Shown one piece after another: positions 28,206 through 42,700 of a stretch of 64,000 nt of DNA (positions within the stretch are counted from its first letter, which is position 1; each line of letters opens with the position of its first letter). The DNA is taken from contig OY804577.1 of NCBI GenBank assembly GCA_963680875.1, forward strand, positions 102,249,906 through 102,313,905, written 5' to 3'. The translations under genes were made by a program, and so were the position numbers. Origin of the DNA: Bathymodiolus brooksi (Eukaryota > Mollusca > Bivalvia > Mytilida > Modiolidae). The notes beneath the pieces were generated by a model. That model worked only from the letters and a program-made list of their open reading frames with translations, had not been told where the DNA came from and ran no database searches.

Positions 28206-31200
28206 ATCTTGGTAGTCTTCAGCTGTTCTATAGATGATTATGAGGTTGAACAAAGGGACGAAGTATTTAAACCTTGGTAGTCTTCAGCTGTTCTATTGAT
28301 GATTATGAGGTTGAACAAAGGGACGAAGTATTTAAACCTTGGTAGTCTTCAGCTGTTCTATTGATAATTATGAGGTTGAACAAATGGACGAAGTATTTAA
28401 ACCTTGGTAGTCTTCAGCTGTTCTATTGATGATTATGAGGTTGAACAAAGGGACGACGTATTTAAACCTTGGTAGTCTTCAGCTGTTCTTTTGATGATTA
28501 TGAGGTTGAACAAAGGGACGAAGTATTTAAACCTTGGTAGTCTTCAGCTGTTCTATTGATGATTATGAGGATGAACAAAGGGATGAAGTATTTAAACCTT
28601 GGTAGTCTTCAGCTGTTCTATAGATGATTATGAGGTTGAACAAAGGGACGAAGTATTTAAACCTTGGTAGTCTTCAGCTGTTCTATAGATGATTATGAGA
28701 TTTCACAAATGGACGAAGTATTTAAACCTTGGTAGTCTTCAGCTGTTCTATAGATGATTATGAGGTTGAACAAAGGGACGAAGTATTTAAACCTTGGTAG
28801 TCTTCAGCTGTTCTATAGATGATGATGAGATTGAACAAATGGACGAAGTATTTAAACCTTGGTAGTCTTCAGCTGTTCTATTGATGATTATGAGGTTGAA
28901 CAAAGGGACGAAGTATTTAAATCTTGGTAGTCTTCAGCTGTTCTACTGATGATTATGAGGTTGAACAAAGGGACGAAGTATTTAAACCTTGGTAGTCTTC
29001 AGCTGTTCTATAGATGATTATGCGGTTGAACAAAGGGACGAAGTATTTAAACCTTGGTAGTCTTCAGCTGTTCTATAGATGATTATGAGGTTGAACAAAT
29101 GGACGAAGTATTTAAACCTTGGTATTCTTCAGCTGTTCTATTGATGATTATGAGATTGAACAAATGGACGAAGTATTTAAACCTTGGTAGTCTTCAGCTG
29201 TTCTATTGATGATTATGAGGTTGAACAAATGGACGAAGTATTTAAACCTTGATAGTCTTCAGCTGTTCTATTGATGATTATGAGGATGAACAAAGAGACG
29301 AAGTATTTAAACCTTGGTAGTCTTCAGTTGTTCTATTGATGATTATGAGGTTGAACAAATGGACGAAGTATTTAAATCTTGGTAGTCTTCAGCTGTTCTA
29401 TAGATGATTATGAGGTTGAACAAAGGGACGAAGTATTTAAACCTTGGTAGTCTTCAGCTGTTCTATTGATGATTATGAGGTTGAACAAAGGGACGACGTA
29501 TTTAAACCTTGGTAGTCTTCAGCTGTTCTATTGATGATTATGAGGTTGAACAAAGGGACGAAGTATTTAAACCTTGGTAGTCTTCAGCTGTTCTATTGAT
29601 GATTATGAGGTTGAACAAAGGGACGAAGTATTTAAACCTTGGTAGTCTTCAGCTGTTCAATTGATGATTATGAGGTTGAACAAATGGACGAAGTATTTAA
29701 ACCTTGGTAGTCTTCAGCTGTTCTATTGATGATTATGAGGATGATCAAAGGGACGAAGTATTTAAACCTTGGTAGTCTTCAGCTGTTCTATAGATGATTA
29801 TGAGGTTGAACAAAGGGACGAAGTATTTAAACCTTGGTAGTCTTCAGCTGTTCTATAGATGATTATAAGATTTCACAAATCGACGAAGTATTTAAACCTT
29901 GGTAGTCTTCAGCTGTTCTATAGATGATTATGAGGTTGAACAAAGGGACGAAGTATTTAAACCTTGGTAGTCTTCAGCTGTTCTATAGATGATGATGAGA
30001 TTGAACAAATGGACGAAGTATTTAAACCTTGGTAGTCTTCAGCTGTTCTATTGATGATTATGAGGTTGAACAAAGGGACGAAGTATTTAAATCTTGGTAG
30101 TCTTCAGCTGTTCTATAGATGATTATGAGGTTGAACAAAGGGACGAAGTATTTAAACCTTGGTAGTCTTCAGCTGTTCTATTGATGATTATGAGGTTGAA
30201 CAAAGGGACGAAGTATTTAAACCTTGGTAGTCTTCAGCTGTTCTATTGATAATTATGAGGTTGAACAAATGGACGAAGTATTTAAACCTTGGTAGTCTTC
30301 AGCTGTTCTATTGATGATTATGAGGTTGAACAAAGGGACGACGTATTTAAACCTTGGTAGTCTTCAGCTGTTCTTTTGATGATTATGAGGTTGAACAAAG
30401 GGACGAAGTATTTAAACCTTGGTAGTCTTCAGCTGTTCTATTGATGATTATGAGGATGAACAAAGGGATGAAGTATTTAAACCTTGGTAGTCTTCAGCTG
30501 TTCTATAGATGATTATGAGGTTGAACAAAGGGACGAAGTATTTAAACCTTGGTAGTCTTCAGCTGTTCTATAGATGATTATGAGATTTCACAAATGGACG
30601 AAGTATTTAAACCTTGGTAGTCTTCAGCTGTTCTATAGATGATTATGAGGTTGAACAAAGGGACGAAGTATTTAAACCTTGGTAGTCTTCAGCTGTTCTA
30701 TAGATGATGATGAGATTGAACAAATGGACGAAGTATTTAAACCTTGGTAGTCTTCAGCTGTTCTATTGATGATTATGAGGTTGAACAAAGGGACGAAGTA
30801 TTTAAATCTTGGTAGTCTTCAGCTGTTCTACTGATGATTATGAGGTTGAACAAAGGGACGAAGTATTTAAACCTTGGTAGTCTTCAGCTGTTCTATAGAT
30901 GATTATGCGGTTGAACAAAGGGACGAAGTATTTAAACCTTGGTAGTCTTCAGCTGTTCTATAGATGATTATGAGGTTGAACAAATGGACGAAGTATTTAA
31001 ACCTTGGTATTCTTCAGCTGTTCTATTGATGATTATGAGATTGAACAAATGGACGAAGTATTTAAACCTTGGTAGTCTTCAGCTGTTCTATTGATGATTA
31101 TGAGGTTGAACAAATGGACGAAGTATTTAAACCTTGATAGTCTTCAGCTGTTCTATTGATGATTATGAGGATGAACAAAGAGACGAAGTATTTAAACCTT

Positions 31201-32011
31201 GGTAGTCTTCAGTTGTTCTATTGATGATTATGAGGTTGAACAAATGGACGAAGTATTTAAATCTTGGTAGTCTTCAGCTGTTCTATAGATGATTATGAGG
31301 TTGAACAAAGGGACGAAGTATTTAAACCTTGGTAGTCTTCAGCTGTTCTATTGATGATTATGAGGTTGAACAAAGGGACGACGTATTTAAACCTTGGTAG
31401 TCTTCAGCTGTTCTATTGATGATTATGAGGTTGAACAAAGGGACGAAGTATTTAAACCTTGGTAGTCTTCAGCTGTTCTATTGATGATTATGAGGTTGAA
31501 CAAAGGGACGAAGTATTTAAACCTTGGTAGTCTTCAGCTGTTCAATTGATGATTATGAGGTTGAACAAATGGACGAAGTATTTAAACCTTGGTAGTCTTC
31601 AGCTGTTCTATTGATGATTATGAGGATGATCAAAGGGACGAAGTATTTAAACCTTGGTAGTCTTCAGCTGTTCTATAGATGATTATGAGGTTGAACAAAG
31701 GGACGAAGTATTTAAACCTTGGTAGTCTTCAGCTGTTCTATAGATGATTATAAGATTTCACAAATCGACGAAGTATTTAAACCTTGGTAGTCTTCAGCTG
31801 TTCTATAGATGATTATGAGGTTGAACAAAGGGACGAAGTATTTAAACCTTGGTAGTCTTCAGCTGTTCTATAGATGATGATGAGATTGAACAAATGGACG
31901 AAGTATTTAAACCTTGGTAGTCTTCAGCTGTTCTATTGATGATTATGAGGTTGAACAAAGGGACGAAGTATTTAAATCTTGGTAGTCTTCAGCTGTTCTA
32001 TAGATGATTAT
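28206..32011 (+). repeat. 29-monomer (1,885-bp) tandem duplication within the satellite
   Basis: Rare variants recur at an offset of 1,885 bp: TTCTTTTGATG at 28,486/30,371, TTCTACTGATG at 28,943/30,828, GGATGATCAAAGG near 29,740/31,625, and TATAAGATTTCACAAATCG near 29,866/31,751. No difference was seen at the marker monomers compared inside the block. The match breaks on the left near 28,195 (TGG against GGG) and on the right at 32,011 (GCGG against GAGG). The high identity suggests a very recent unequal exchange or, less likely, an assembly duplication. Confidence 0.85.
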
Positions 32012-35000
32012 GCGGTTGAACAAAGGGACGAAGTATTTAAACCTTGGTAGTCTTCAGCTGTTCTATTGATGATTATGAGGTTGAACAAAGGGACGACGTA
32101 TTTGAACCTTGGTAGTTTTCAGCTGTTCTATAGATGATTATGAGGTTGAACTAAGAGACGAAGTATTTAAACCTTGGTAGTATTCAGCTGTTCTATTGAT
32201 GATTATGAGGTTGAACAAATGGACGAAGTATTTAAACCTTGGTAGTCTTCAGCTGTTCTATAGATGATTATGAGGTTGAACAAAGGGACGAAGTATTTAA
32301 ACCTTGGTAGTCTTCAGCGGTTCTATAGATGATTATGAGGTTGAACAAATGGACGAAGTATTTAAACCTTGGTATTCTTCAGCTGTTCTATAGATGATTA
32401 TGAGATTGAACAAATGGACGAAGTATTTAAACCTTGGTAGTCTTCAGCTGTTCTATTGATGATTATGAGGCTGAACAAATGGACGAAGTATTTAAACCTT
32501 GGTAGTCTTCAGCTGTTCTATTGATGATTATGTGGTTGAACAAAGGGACGAAGTATTTGAACCTTGGTAGGCTTCAGCTGTTCTACTGATGATTATGAGG
32601 TTGAACAAATGGACGAAGTATTTAAACCTTGGTAGTCTTCAGCTGTTCTATAGATGATTATGAGGTAGAACAAAGGGACGAAGTATTTAAACCTTGGTAG
32701 TCGTCAGCTGTTCTATAGATGATTATGAGGTCGAACAAAGGGACGAAGTATTTAAACCTTGGTAGTCTTCAGCTGTTCTATTGATGATTATGAGGTTGAA
32801 CAAAGGGACGAAGTATTTAAACCTTGGTAGTCTTCAGCTGTTCTTTTGATGATTATGAGGTAGAACAAAGGGACGAAGTATTTAAACCTTGGTAGTCTTC
32901 AGCTGTTCTATAGAAGATTATGAGGTAGAACAAAGGGACGAAGTATTTAAACCTTGGTAGTCTTCAGCTGTTCTATTGATGATTATGAGGTAGAACAAAG
33001 GGACGAAGTATCTAAACCTTGGTAGTCTTCAGCTGTTCCATTGATGATTATGAGGTTGAACAAATGGACGAAGTATTTAAACCTTGGTAGTCTTCAGCTG
33101 TTCTATAGATGATTATGAGGATGAACAAAGGGACGACGTATTTAAACCTTGGTAGTCTTCAGCTGTTCTATAGCTGATTATGAGGTTGAACAAAGGGACG
33201 AAGTATTTAAACCTTGGTAGTCTTCAGCTGTTCAATTGATGATTATGAGGTTGAACAAATGGACGAAGTATTTAAACCTTGGTAGTCTTCAGCTGTTCTA
33301 TTGATGATTATGAGGATGAACAAAGGGACGAAGTATTTAAACCTTGGTAGTCTGCAGCTGTTCTATAGATGATGATGAGATTGAACAAATGGACGAAGTA
33401 TTTAAACCTTGGTAGTCTTCAGCTGTTCTATTGATGATTATGAGGTTGAACAAAGGGACGAAGTATTTAAATCTTGGTAGTCTTCAGCTGTTCTATAGAT
33501 GATTATGAGGTTGAACAAAGGGACGAAGTATTTAAACCTTGGTAGTCTTCAGCTGTTCTATAGATGATTATGCGGTTGAACAAAGGGACGAAGTATTTAA
33601 ACCTTGGTAGTCTTCAGCTGTTCTATTGATGATTATGAGGTTGAACAAAGGGACGACGTATTTAAACCTTGGTAGTCTTCAGCTGTTCTATTGATGATTA
33701 TGAGGTTGAACAAATGGACGAAGTATTTAAACCTTGGTAGTCTTCAGCTGTTCTATTGATGATTATGAGGTTGAACAAATGGACGAAGTATTTAAACCTT
33801 GGTAGTCTTCAGCTGTTCTATTGATGATTATGTGGTTGAACAAAGGGACGAAGTATTTGAACCTTGGTAGGCTTCAGCTGTTCTACTGATGATTATGAGG
33901 TTGAACAAATGGACGAAGTATTTAAACCTTGGTAGTCTTCAGCTGTTCTATAGATGATTATGAGGTAGAACAAAGGGACGAAGTATTTAAACCTTGGTAG
34001 TCGTCAGCTGTTCTATAGATGATTATGAGGTAGAACAAAGGGACGAAGTATTTAAACCTTGGTAGTCTTCAGCTGTTCTATTGATGATTATGAGGTTGAA
34101 CAAATGGACGAAGTATTTAAACCTTGGTAGTCTTCAGCTGTTCTATAGATGATTATGAGGTAGAACAAAGGGACGAAGTATTTAAACCTTGGTAGTCGTC
34201 AGCTGTTCTATAGATGATTATGAGGTAGAACAAAGGGACGAAGTATTTAAACCTTGGTAGTCTTCAGCTGTTCTATTGATGATTATGAGGTTGAACAAAG
34301 GGACGAAGTATTTAAACCTTGGTAGTCTTCAGCTGTTCTTTTGATGATTATGAGGTAGAACAAAGGGACGACGTATTTAAACCTTGGTAGTCTTCAGCTG
34401 TTCTATAGAAGATTATGAGGTAGAACAAAGGGACGAAGTATTTAAACCTTGGTAGTCTTCAGCTGTTCTATTGATGATTATGAGGTAGAACAAAGGGACG
34501 AAGTATCTAAACCTTGGTAGTCTTCAGCAGTTCCATTGATGATTATGAGGTTGAACAAATGGACGAAGTATTTAAACCTTGGTAGTCTTCAGCTGTTCTA
34601 TAGATGATTATGAGGATGAACAAAGGGACGACGTATTTAAACCTTGGTAGTCTTCAGCTGTTCTATAGCTGATTATGAGGTTGAACAAAGGGACGAAGTA
34701 TTTAAACCTTGGTAGTCTTCAGCTGTTCAATTGATGATTATGAGGTTGAACAAATGGACGAAGTATTTAAACCTTGGTAGTCTTCAGCTGTTCTATTGAT
34801 GATTATGAGGATGAACAAAGGGACGAAGTATTTAAACCTTGGTAGTCTTCAGCTGTTCTATAGATGATTATGAGGTTGAACAAAGGGACGAAGTATTTAA
34901 ACCTTGGTAGTCTTCAGCTGTTCTATAGATGATTATGAGATTTCACAAATGGACGAAGTATTTAAACCTTGGTAATCTTCAGCTGTTCTATAGATGATTA

Positions 35001-36775
35001 TGAGGTTGAACAAAGGGACGAAGTATTTAAACCTTGGTAGTCTGCAGCTGTTCTATAGATGATGATGAGATTGAACAAATGGACGAAGTATTTAAACCTT
35101 GGTAGTCTTCAGCTGTTCTATTGATGATTATGAGGTTGAACAAAGGGACGAAGTATTTAAATCTTGGTAGTCTTCAGCTGTTCTATAGATGATTATGAGG
35201 TTGAACAAAGGGACGAAGTATTTAAACCTTGGTAGTCTTCAGCTGTTCTATAGATGATTATGCGGTTGAACAAAGGGACGAAGTATTTAAACCTTGGTAG
35301 TCTTCAGCTGTTCTATTGATGATTATGAGGTTGAACAAAGGGACGACGTATTTAAACCTTGGTAGTCTTCAGCTGTTCTATTGATGATTATGAGGTTGAA
35401 CAAATGGACGAAGTATTTAAACCTTGGTAGTCTGCAGCTGTTCTATAGATGATTATGAGGTTGAACAAAGGGACGAAGTATTTAAACCTTGGTAGTCTTC
35501 AGCTGTTCTATAGATGATTATGAGGTTGAACAAATGGACGAAGTATTTAAGCCTTGGTATTCTTCAGCTGTTCTATTGATGATTATGAGATTGAACAAAT
35601 GGACGAAGTATTTAAACCTTGGTAGTCTTCAGCTGTTCTATTGATGATTATGAGGTTGAACAAATGGACGAAGTGTTTAAACCTTGATAGTCTTCAGCTG
35701 TTCTATTGATGATTATGAGGATGAACAAAGAGACGAAGTATTTAAACCTTGGTAGTCTTCAGTTGTTCTATTGATGATTATGAGGTTGAACAAATGGACG
35801 AAGTATTTAAATCTTGGTAGTCTTCAGCTGTTCTATAGATGATTATGAGGTTGAACAAAGGGACGAAGTATTTAAACCTTGGTAGTCTTCAGCTGTTCTA
35901 TTGATGATTATGAGGTTGAACAAAGGGACGAAGTATTTAAACCTTGGTAGTCTTCAGCTGTTCTATTGATAATTATGAGGTTGAACAAAGGGACGAAGTA
36001 TTTAAACCTTGGTAGTCTTCAGCTGTTCTATTGATGATTATGAGGTTGAACAAAGGGACGACGTATTTAAACCTTGGTAGTCTTCAGCTGTTCTATTGAT
36101 GATTATGAGGTTGAACAAAGGGACGAAGTATTTAAACCTTGGTAGTCTTCAGCTGTTCTATTGATGATTATGAGGTTGAACAAAGGGACGAAGTATTTAA
36201 ACCTTGGTAGTCTTCAGCTGTTCAATTGATGATTATGAGGTTGTACAAATGGACGAAGTATTTAAACCTTGGTAGTCTTCAGCTGTTCTATTGATGATTA
36301 TGAGGATGAACAAAGGGACGAAGTATTTAAACCTTGGTAGTCTTCAGCTGTTCTATAGATGATTATGAGGTTGAACAAAGGGACGAAGTATTTAAACCTT
36401 GGTAGTCTTCAGCTGTTCTATAGATGATTATGAGATTTTCACAAATGGACGAAGTATTTAAACCTTGGTAGTCTTCAGCTGTTCTATAGATGATTATGAG
36501 GTTGAACAAAGGGACGAAGTATTTAAACCTTGGTAGTCTTCAGCTGTTCTATAGATGATTATGAGATTTTCACAAATGGACGAAGTATTTAAACCTTGGT
36601 AGTCTTCAGCTGTTCTATAGATGATTATGAGGTTGAACAAAGGGACGAAGTATTTAAACCTTGGTAGTCTTCAGCTGTTCTATAGATGATTATAAGATTT
36701 CACAAATCGACGAAGTATTTAAACCTTGGTAGTCTTCAGCTGTTCTATAGATGATTATGAGGTTGAACAAAGGGA

Positions 36776-39765
36776 CGAAGTATTTAAACCTTGGTAGTCT
36801 TCAGCTGTTCTATAGATGATGATGAGATTGAACAAATGGACGAAGTATTTAAACCTTGGTAGTCTTCAGCTGTTCTATTGATGATTATGAGGTTGAACAA
36901 AGGGACGAAGTATTTAAATCTTGGTAGTCTTCAGCTGTTCTATAGATGATTATGCGGTTGAACAAAGGGACGAAGTATTTAAACCTTGGTAGTCTTCAGC
37001 TGTTCTATTGATGATTATGAGGTTGAACAAAGGGACGACGTATTTGAACCTTGGTAGTTTTCAGCTGTTCTATAGATGATTATGAGGTTGAACTAAGAGA
37101 CGAAGTATTTAAACCTTGGTAGTATTCAGCTGTTCTATTGATGATTATGAGGTTGAACAAATGGACGAAGTATTTAAACCTTGGTAGTCTTCAGCTGTTC
37201 TATAGATGATTATGAGGTTGAACAAAGGGACGAAGTATTTAAACCTTGGTAGTCTTCAGCTGTTCTATAGATGATTATGAGGTTGAACAAATGGACGAAG
37301 TATTTAAACCTTGGTATTCTTCAGCTGTTCTATAGATGATTATGAGATTGAACAAATGGACGAAGTATTTAAACCTTGGTAGTCTTCAGCTGTTCTATTG
37401 ATGATTATGAGGTTGAACAAATGGACGAAGTATTTAAACCTTGGTAGTCTTCAGCTGTTCTATTGATGATTATGTGGTTGAACAAAGGGACGAAGTATTT
37501 GAACCTTGGTAGGCTTCAGCTGTTCTACTGATGATTATGAGGTTGAACAAATGGACGAAGTATTTAAACCTTGGTAGTCTTCAGCTGTTCTATAGATGAT
37601 TATGAGGTAGAACAAAGGGACGAAGTATTTAAACCTTGGTAGTCGTCAGCTGTTCTATAGATGATTATGAGGTAGAACAAAGGGACGAAGTATTTAAACC
37701 TTGGTAGTCTTCAGCTGTTCTATTGATGATTATGAGGTTGAACAAAGGGACGAAGTATTTAAACCTTGGTAGTCTTCAGCTGTTCTATTGATGATTATGA
37801 GGTAGAACAAAGGGACGAAGTATTTAAACCTTGGTAGTCTTCAGCTGTTCTATAGATGATTATGCGGTTGAACAAAGGGACGAAGTATTTAAACCTTGGT
37901 AGTCTTCAGCTGTTCTATTGATGATTATGAGGTTGAACAAAGGGACGACGTATTTAAACCTTGGTAGTCTTCAGCTGTTCTATTGATGATTATGAGGTTG
38001 AACAAATGGACGAAGTATTTAAACCTTGGTAGTCTGCAGCTGTTCTATAGATGATTATGAGGTTGAACAAAGGGACGAAGTATTTAAACCTTGGTAGTCT
38101 TCAGCTGTTCTATAGATGATTATGAGGTTGAACAAATGGACGAAGTATTTAAGCCTTGGTATTCTTCAGCTGTTCTATTGATGATTATGAGATTGAACAA
38201 ATGGACGAAGTATTTAAACCTTGGTAGTCTTCAGCTGTTCTATTGATGATTATGAGGTTGAACAAATGGACGAAGTATTTAAACCTTGGTAGTCTTCAGC
38301 TGTTCTATAGATGATGATGAGATTGAACAAATGGACGAAGTATTTAAACCTTGGTAGTCTTCAGCTGTTCTATTGATGATTATGAGGTTGAACAAAGGGA
38401 CGAAGTATTTAAATCTTGGTAGTCTTCAGCTGTTCTATAGATGATTATGCGGTTGAACAAAGGGACGAAGTATTTAAACCTTGGTAGTCTTCAGCTGTTC
38501 TATTGATGATTATGAGGTTGAACAAAGGGACGACGTATTTGAACCTTGGTAGTTTTCAGCTGTTCTATAGATGATTATGAGGTTGAACTAAGAGACGAAG
38601 TATTTAAACCTTGGTAGTATTCAGCTGTTCTATTGATGATTATGAGGTTGAACAAATGGACGAAGTATTTAAACCTTGGTAGTCTTCAGCTGTTCTATAG
38701 ATGATTATGAGGTTGAACAAAGGGACGAAGTATTTAAACCTTGGTAGTCTTCAGCTGTTCTATAGATGATTATGAGGTTGAACAAATGGACGAAGTATTT
38801 AAACCTTGGTATTCTTCAGCTGTTCTATAGATGATTATGAGATTGAACAAATGGACGAAGTATTTAAACCTTGGTAGTCTTCAGCTGTTCTATTGATGAT
38901 TATGAGGTTGAACAAATGGACGAAGTATTTAAACCTTGGTAGTCTTCAGCTGTTCTATTGATGATTATGTGGTTGAACAAAGGGACGAAGTATTTGAACC
39001 TTGGTAGGCTTCAGCTGTTCTACTGATGATTATGAGGTTGAACAAATGGACGAAGTATTTAAACCTTGGTAGTCTTCAGCTGTTCTATAGATGATTATGA
39101 GGTAGAACAAAGGGACGAAGTATTTAAACCTTGGTAGTCGTCAGCTGTTCTATAGATGATTATGAGGTAGAACAAAGGGACGAAGTATTTAAACCTTGGT
39201 AGTCTTCAGCTGTTCTATTGATGATTATGAGGTTGAACAAAGGGACGAAGTATTTAAACCTTGGTAGTCTTCAGCTGTTCTATTGATGATTATGAGGTAG
39301 AACAAAGGGACGAAGTATTTAAACCTTGGTAGTCTTCAGCTGTTCTATAGATGATTATGCGGTTGAACAAAGGGACGAAGTATTTAAACCTTGGTAGTCT
39401 TCAGCTGTTCTATTGATGATTATGAGGTTGAACAAAGGGACGACGTATTTAAACCTTGGTAGTCTTCAGCTGTTCTATTGATGATTATGAGGTTGAACAA
39501 ATGGACGAAGTATTTAAACCTTGGTAGTCTGCAGCTGTTCTATAGATGATTATGAGGTTGAACAAAGGGACGAAGTATTTAAACCTTGGTAGTCTTCAGC
39601 TGTTCTATAGATGATTATGAGGTTGAACAAATGGACGAAGTATTTAAGCCTTGGTATTCTTCAGCTGTTCTATTGATGATTATGAGATTGAACAAATGGA
39701 CGAAGTATTTAAACCTTGGTAGTCTTCAGCTGTTCTATTGATGATTATGAGGTTGAACAAATGGA
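36776..39765 (+). repeat. 23-monomer (1,495-bp) tandem duplication within the satellite
   Basis: Markers match at an offset of 1,495 bp: GATGAGATTG at 36,821/38,316, TTATGCGG at 36,954/38,449 and 37,864/39,359, GTAGTATTCAGC near 37,122/38,617, and TTTAAGCCTTGGTATTC near 38,151/39,646. The copies join near 38,270 and the match fails outside about 36,776 and 39,765, so this is a clean two-copy tandem duplication. The same 23-monomer offset is used again near 42.9-44.4 kb (with +2 bp from GATTTTCAC monomers) and at 46.0-49.1 kb, so it is a preferred higher-order length. Confidence 0.85.
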
Positions 39766-42700
39766 CGAAGTGTTTAAACCTTGATAGTCTTCAGCTGTTC
39801 TATTGATGATTATGAGGATGAACAAAGAGACGAAGTATTTAAACCTTGGTAGTCTTCAGTTGTTCTATTGATGATTATGAGGTTGAACAAATGGACGAAG
39901 TATTTAAATCTTGGTAGTCTTCAGCTGTTCTATAGATGATTATGAGGTTGAACAAAGGGACGAAGTATTTAAACCTTGGTAGTCTTCAGCTGTTCTATTG
40001 ATGATTATGAGGTTGAACAAAGGGACGAAGTATTTAAACCTTGGTAGTCTTCAGCTGTTCTATTGATAATTATGAGGTTGAACAAAGGGACGAAGTATTT
40101 AAACCTTGGTAGTCTTCAGCTGTTCTATTGATGATTATGAGGTTGAACAAAGGGACGACGTATTTAAACCTTGGTAGTCTTCAGCTGTTCTATTGATGAT
40201 TATGAGGTTGAACAAAGGGACGAAGTATTTAAACCTTGGTAGTCTTCAGCTGTTCTATTGATGATTATGAGGTTGAACAAAGGGACGAAGTATTTAAACC
40301 TTGGTAGTCTTCAGCTGTTCAATTGATGATTATGAGGTTGAACAAATGGACGAAGTATTTAAACCTTGGTAGTCTTCAGCTGTTCTATTGATGATTATGA
40401 GGATGAACAAAGGGACGAAGTATTTAAACCTTGGTAGTCTTCAGCTGTTCTATAGATGATTATGAGGTTGAACAAAGGGACGAAGTATTTAAACCTTGGT
40501 AGTCTTCAGCTGTTCTATAGATGATTATGAGATTTTCACAAATGGACGAAGTATTTAAACCTTGGTAGTCTTCAGCTGTTCTATAGATGATTATGAGGTT
40601 GAACAAAGGGACGAAGTATTTAAACCTTGGTAGTCTTCAGCTGTTCTATAGATGATTATGAGATTTTCACAAATGGACGAAGTATTTAAACCTTGGTAGT
40701 CTTCAGCTGTTCTATAGATGATTATGAGGTTGAACAAAGGGACGAAGTATTTAAACCTAGGTAGTCTTCAGCTGTTCTATAGATGATGATGAGATTGAAC
40801 AAATGGACGAAGTATTTAAACCTTGGTAGTCTTCAGCTGTTCTATAGATGATTATGAGGTTGAACAAAGGGACGAAGTATTTAAACCTTGGTAGTCTTCA
40901 GCTGTTCTATAGATGATTATAAGATTTCACAAATCGACGAAGTATTTAAACCTTGGTAGTCTTCAGCTGTTCTATAGATGATTATGAGGTTGAACAAAGG
41001 GACGAAGTATTTAAACCTTGGTAGTCTTCAGCTGTTCTATAGATGATGATGAGATTGAACAAATGGACGAAGTATTTAAACCTTGGTAGTCTTCAGCTGT
41101 TCTATTGATGATTATGAGGTTGAACAAAGGGACGAAGTATTTAAATCTTGGTAGTCTTCAGCTGTTCTATAGATGATTATGCGGTTGAACAAAGGGACGA
41201 AGTATTTAAACCTTGGTAGTCTTCAGCTGTTCTATTGATGATTATGAGGTTGAACAAAGGGACGACGTATTTGAACCTTGGTAGTTTTCAGCTGTTCTAT
41301 AGACGATTATGAGGTTGAACTAAGAGACGAAGTATTTAAACCTTGGTAGTATTCAGCTGTTCTATTGATGATTATGAGGTTGAACAAATGGACGAAGTAT
41401 TTAAACCTTGGTAGTCTTCAGCTGTTCTATAGATGATTATGAGGTTGAACAAAGGGACGAAGTATTTAAACCTTGGTAGTCTTCAGCTGTTCTATTGATG
41501 ATTATGAGGTTGAACAAATGGACGAAGTATTTAAACCTTGGTATTCTTCAGCTGTTCTATAGATGATTATGAGATTGAACAAATGGACGAAGTATTTAAA
41601 CCTTGGTAGTCTTCAGCTGTTCTATTGATGATTATGAGGTTGAACAAATGGACGAAGTATTTAAACCTTGGTAGTCTTCAGCTGTTCTATTGATGATTAT
41701 GTGGTTGAACAAAGGGACGAAGTATTTGAACCTTGGTAGGCTTCAGCTGTTCTACTGATGATTATGAGGTTGAACAAATGGACGAAGTATTTAAACCTTG
41801 GTAGTCTTCAGCTGTTCTATAGATGATTATGAGGTAGAACAAAGGGACGAAGTATTTAAACCTTGGTAGTCGTCAGCTGTTCTATAGATGATTATGAGGT
41901 AGAACAAAGGGACGAAGTATTTAAACCTTGGTAGTCTTCAGCTGTTCTATTGATGATTATGAGGTTGAACAAAGGGACGAAGTATTTAAACCTTGGTAGT
42001 CTTCAGCTGTTCTATTGATGATTATGAGGTAGAACAAAGGGACGAAGTATTTAAACCTTGGTAGTCTTCAGCTGTTCTATAGAAGATTATGAGGTAGAAC
42101 AAAGGGACGAAGTATTTAAACCTTGGTAGTCTTCAGCTGTTCTATTGATGATTATGAGGTAGAACAAAGGGACGAAGTATCTAAACCTTGGTAGTCTTCA
42201 GCTGTTCCATTGATGATTATGAGGTTGAACAAATGGACGAAGTATTTAAACCTTGGTAGTCTTCAGCTGTTCTATAGATGATTATGAGGATGAACAAAGG
42301 GACGACGTATTTAAACCTTGGTAGTCTTCAGCTGTTCTATAGCTGATTATGAGGTTGAACAAAGGGACGAAGTATTTAAACCTTGGTAGTCTTCAGCTGT
42401 TCAATTGATGATTATGAGGTTGAACAAATGGACGAAGTATTTAAACCTTGGTAGTTTTCAGCTGTTCTATTGATGATTATGAGGATGAACAAAGGGACGA
42501 AGTATTTAAACCTTGGTAGTCTTCAGCTGTTCTATAGATGATTATGAGGTTGAACAAAGGGACGAAGTATTTAAACCTTGGTAGTCTTCAGCTGTTCTAT
42601 AGATGATTATGAGATTTCACAAATGGACGAAGTATTTAAACCTTGGTAGTCTTCAGCTGTTCTATAGATGATTATGAGGTTGAACAAAGGGACGAAGTAT

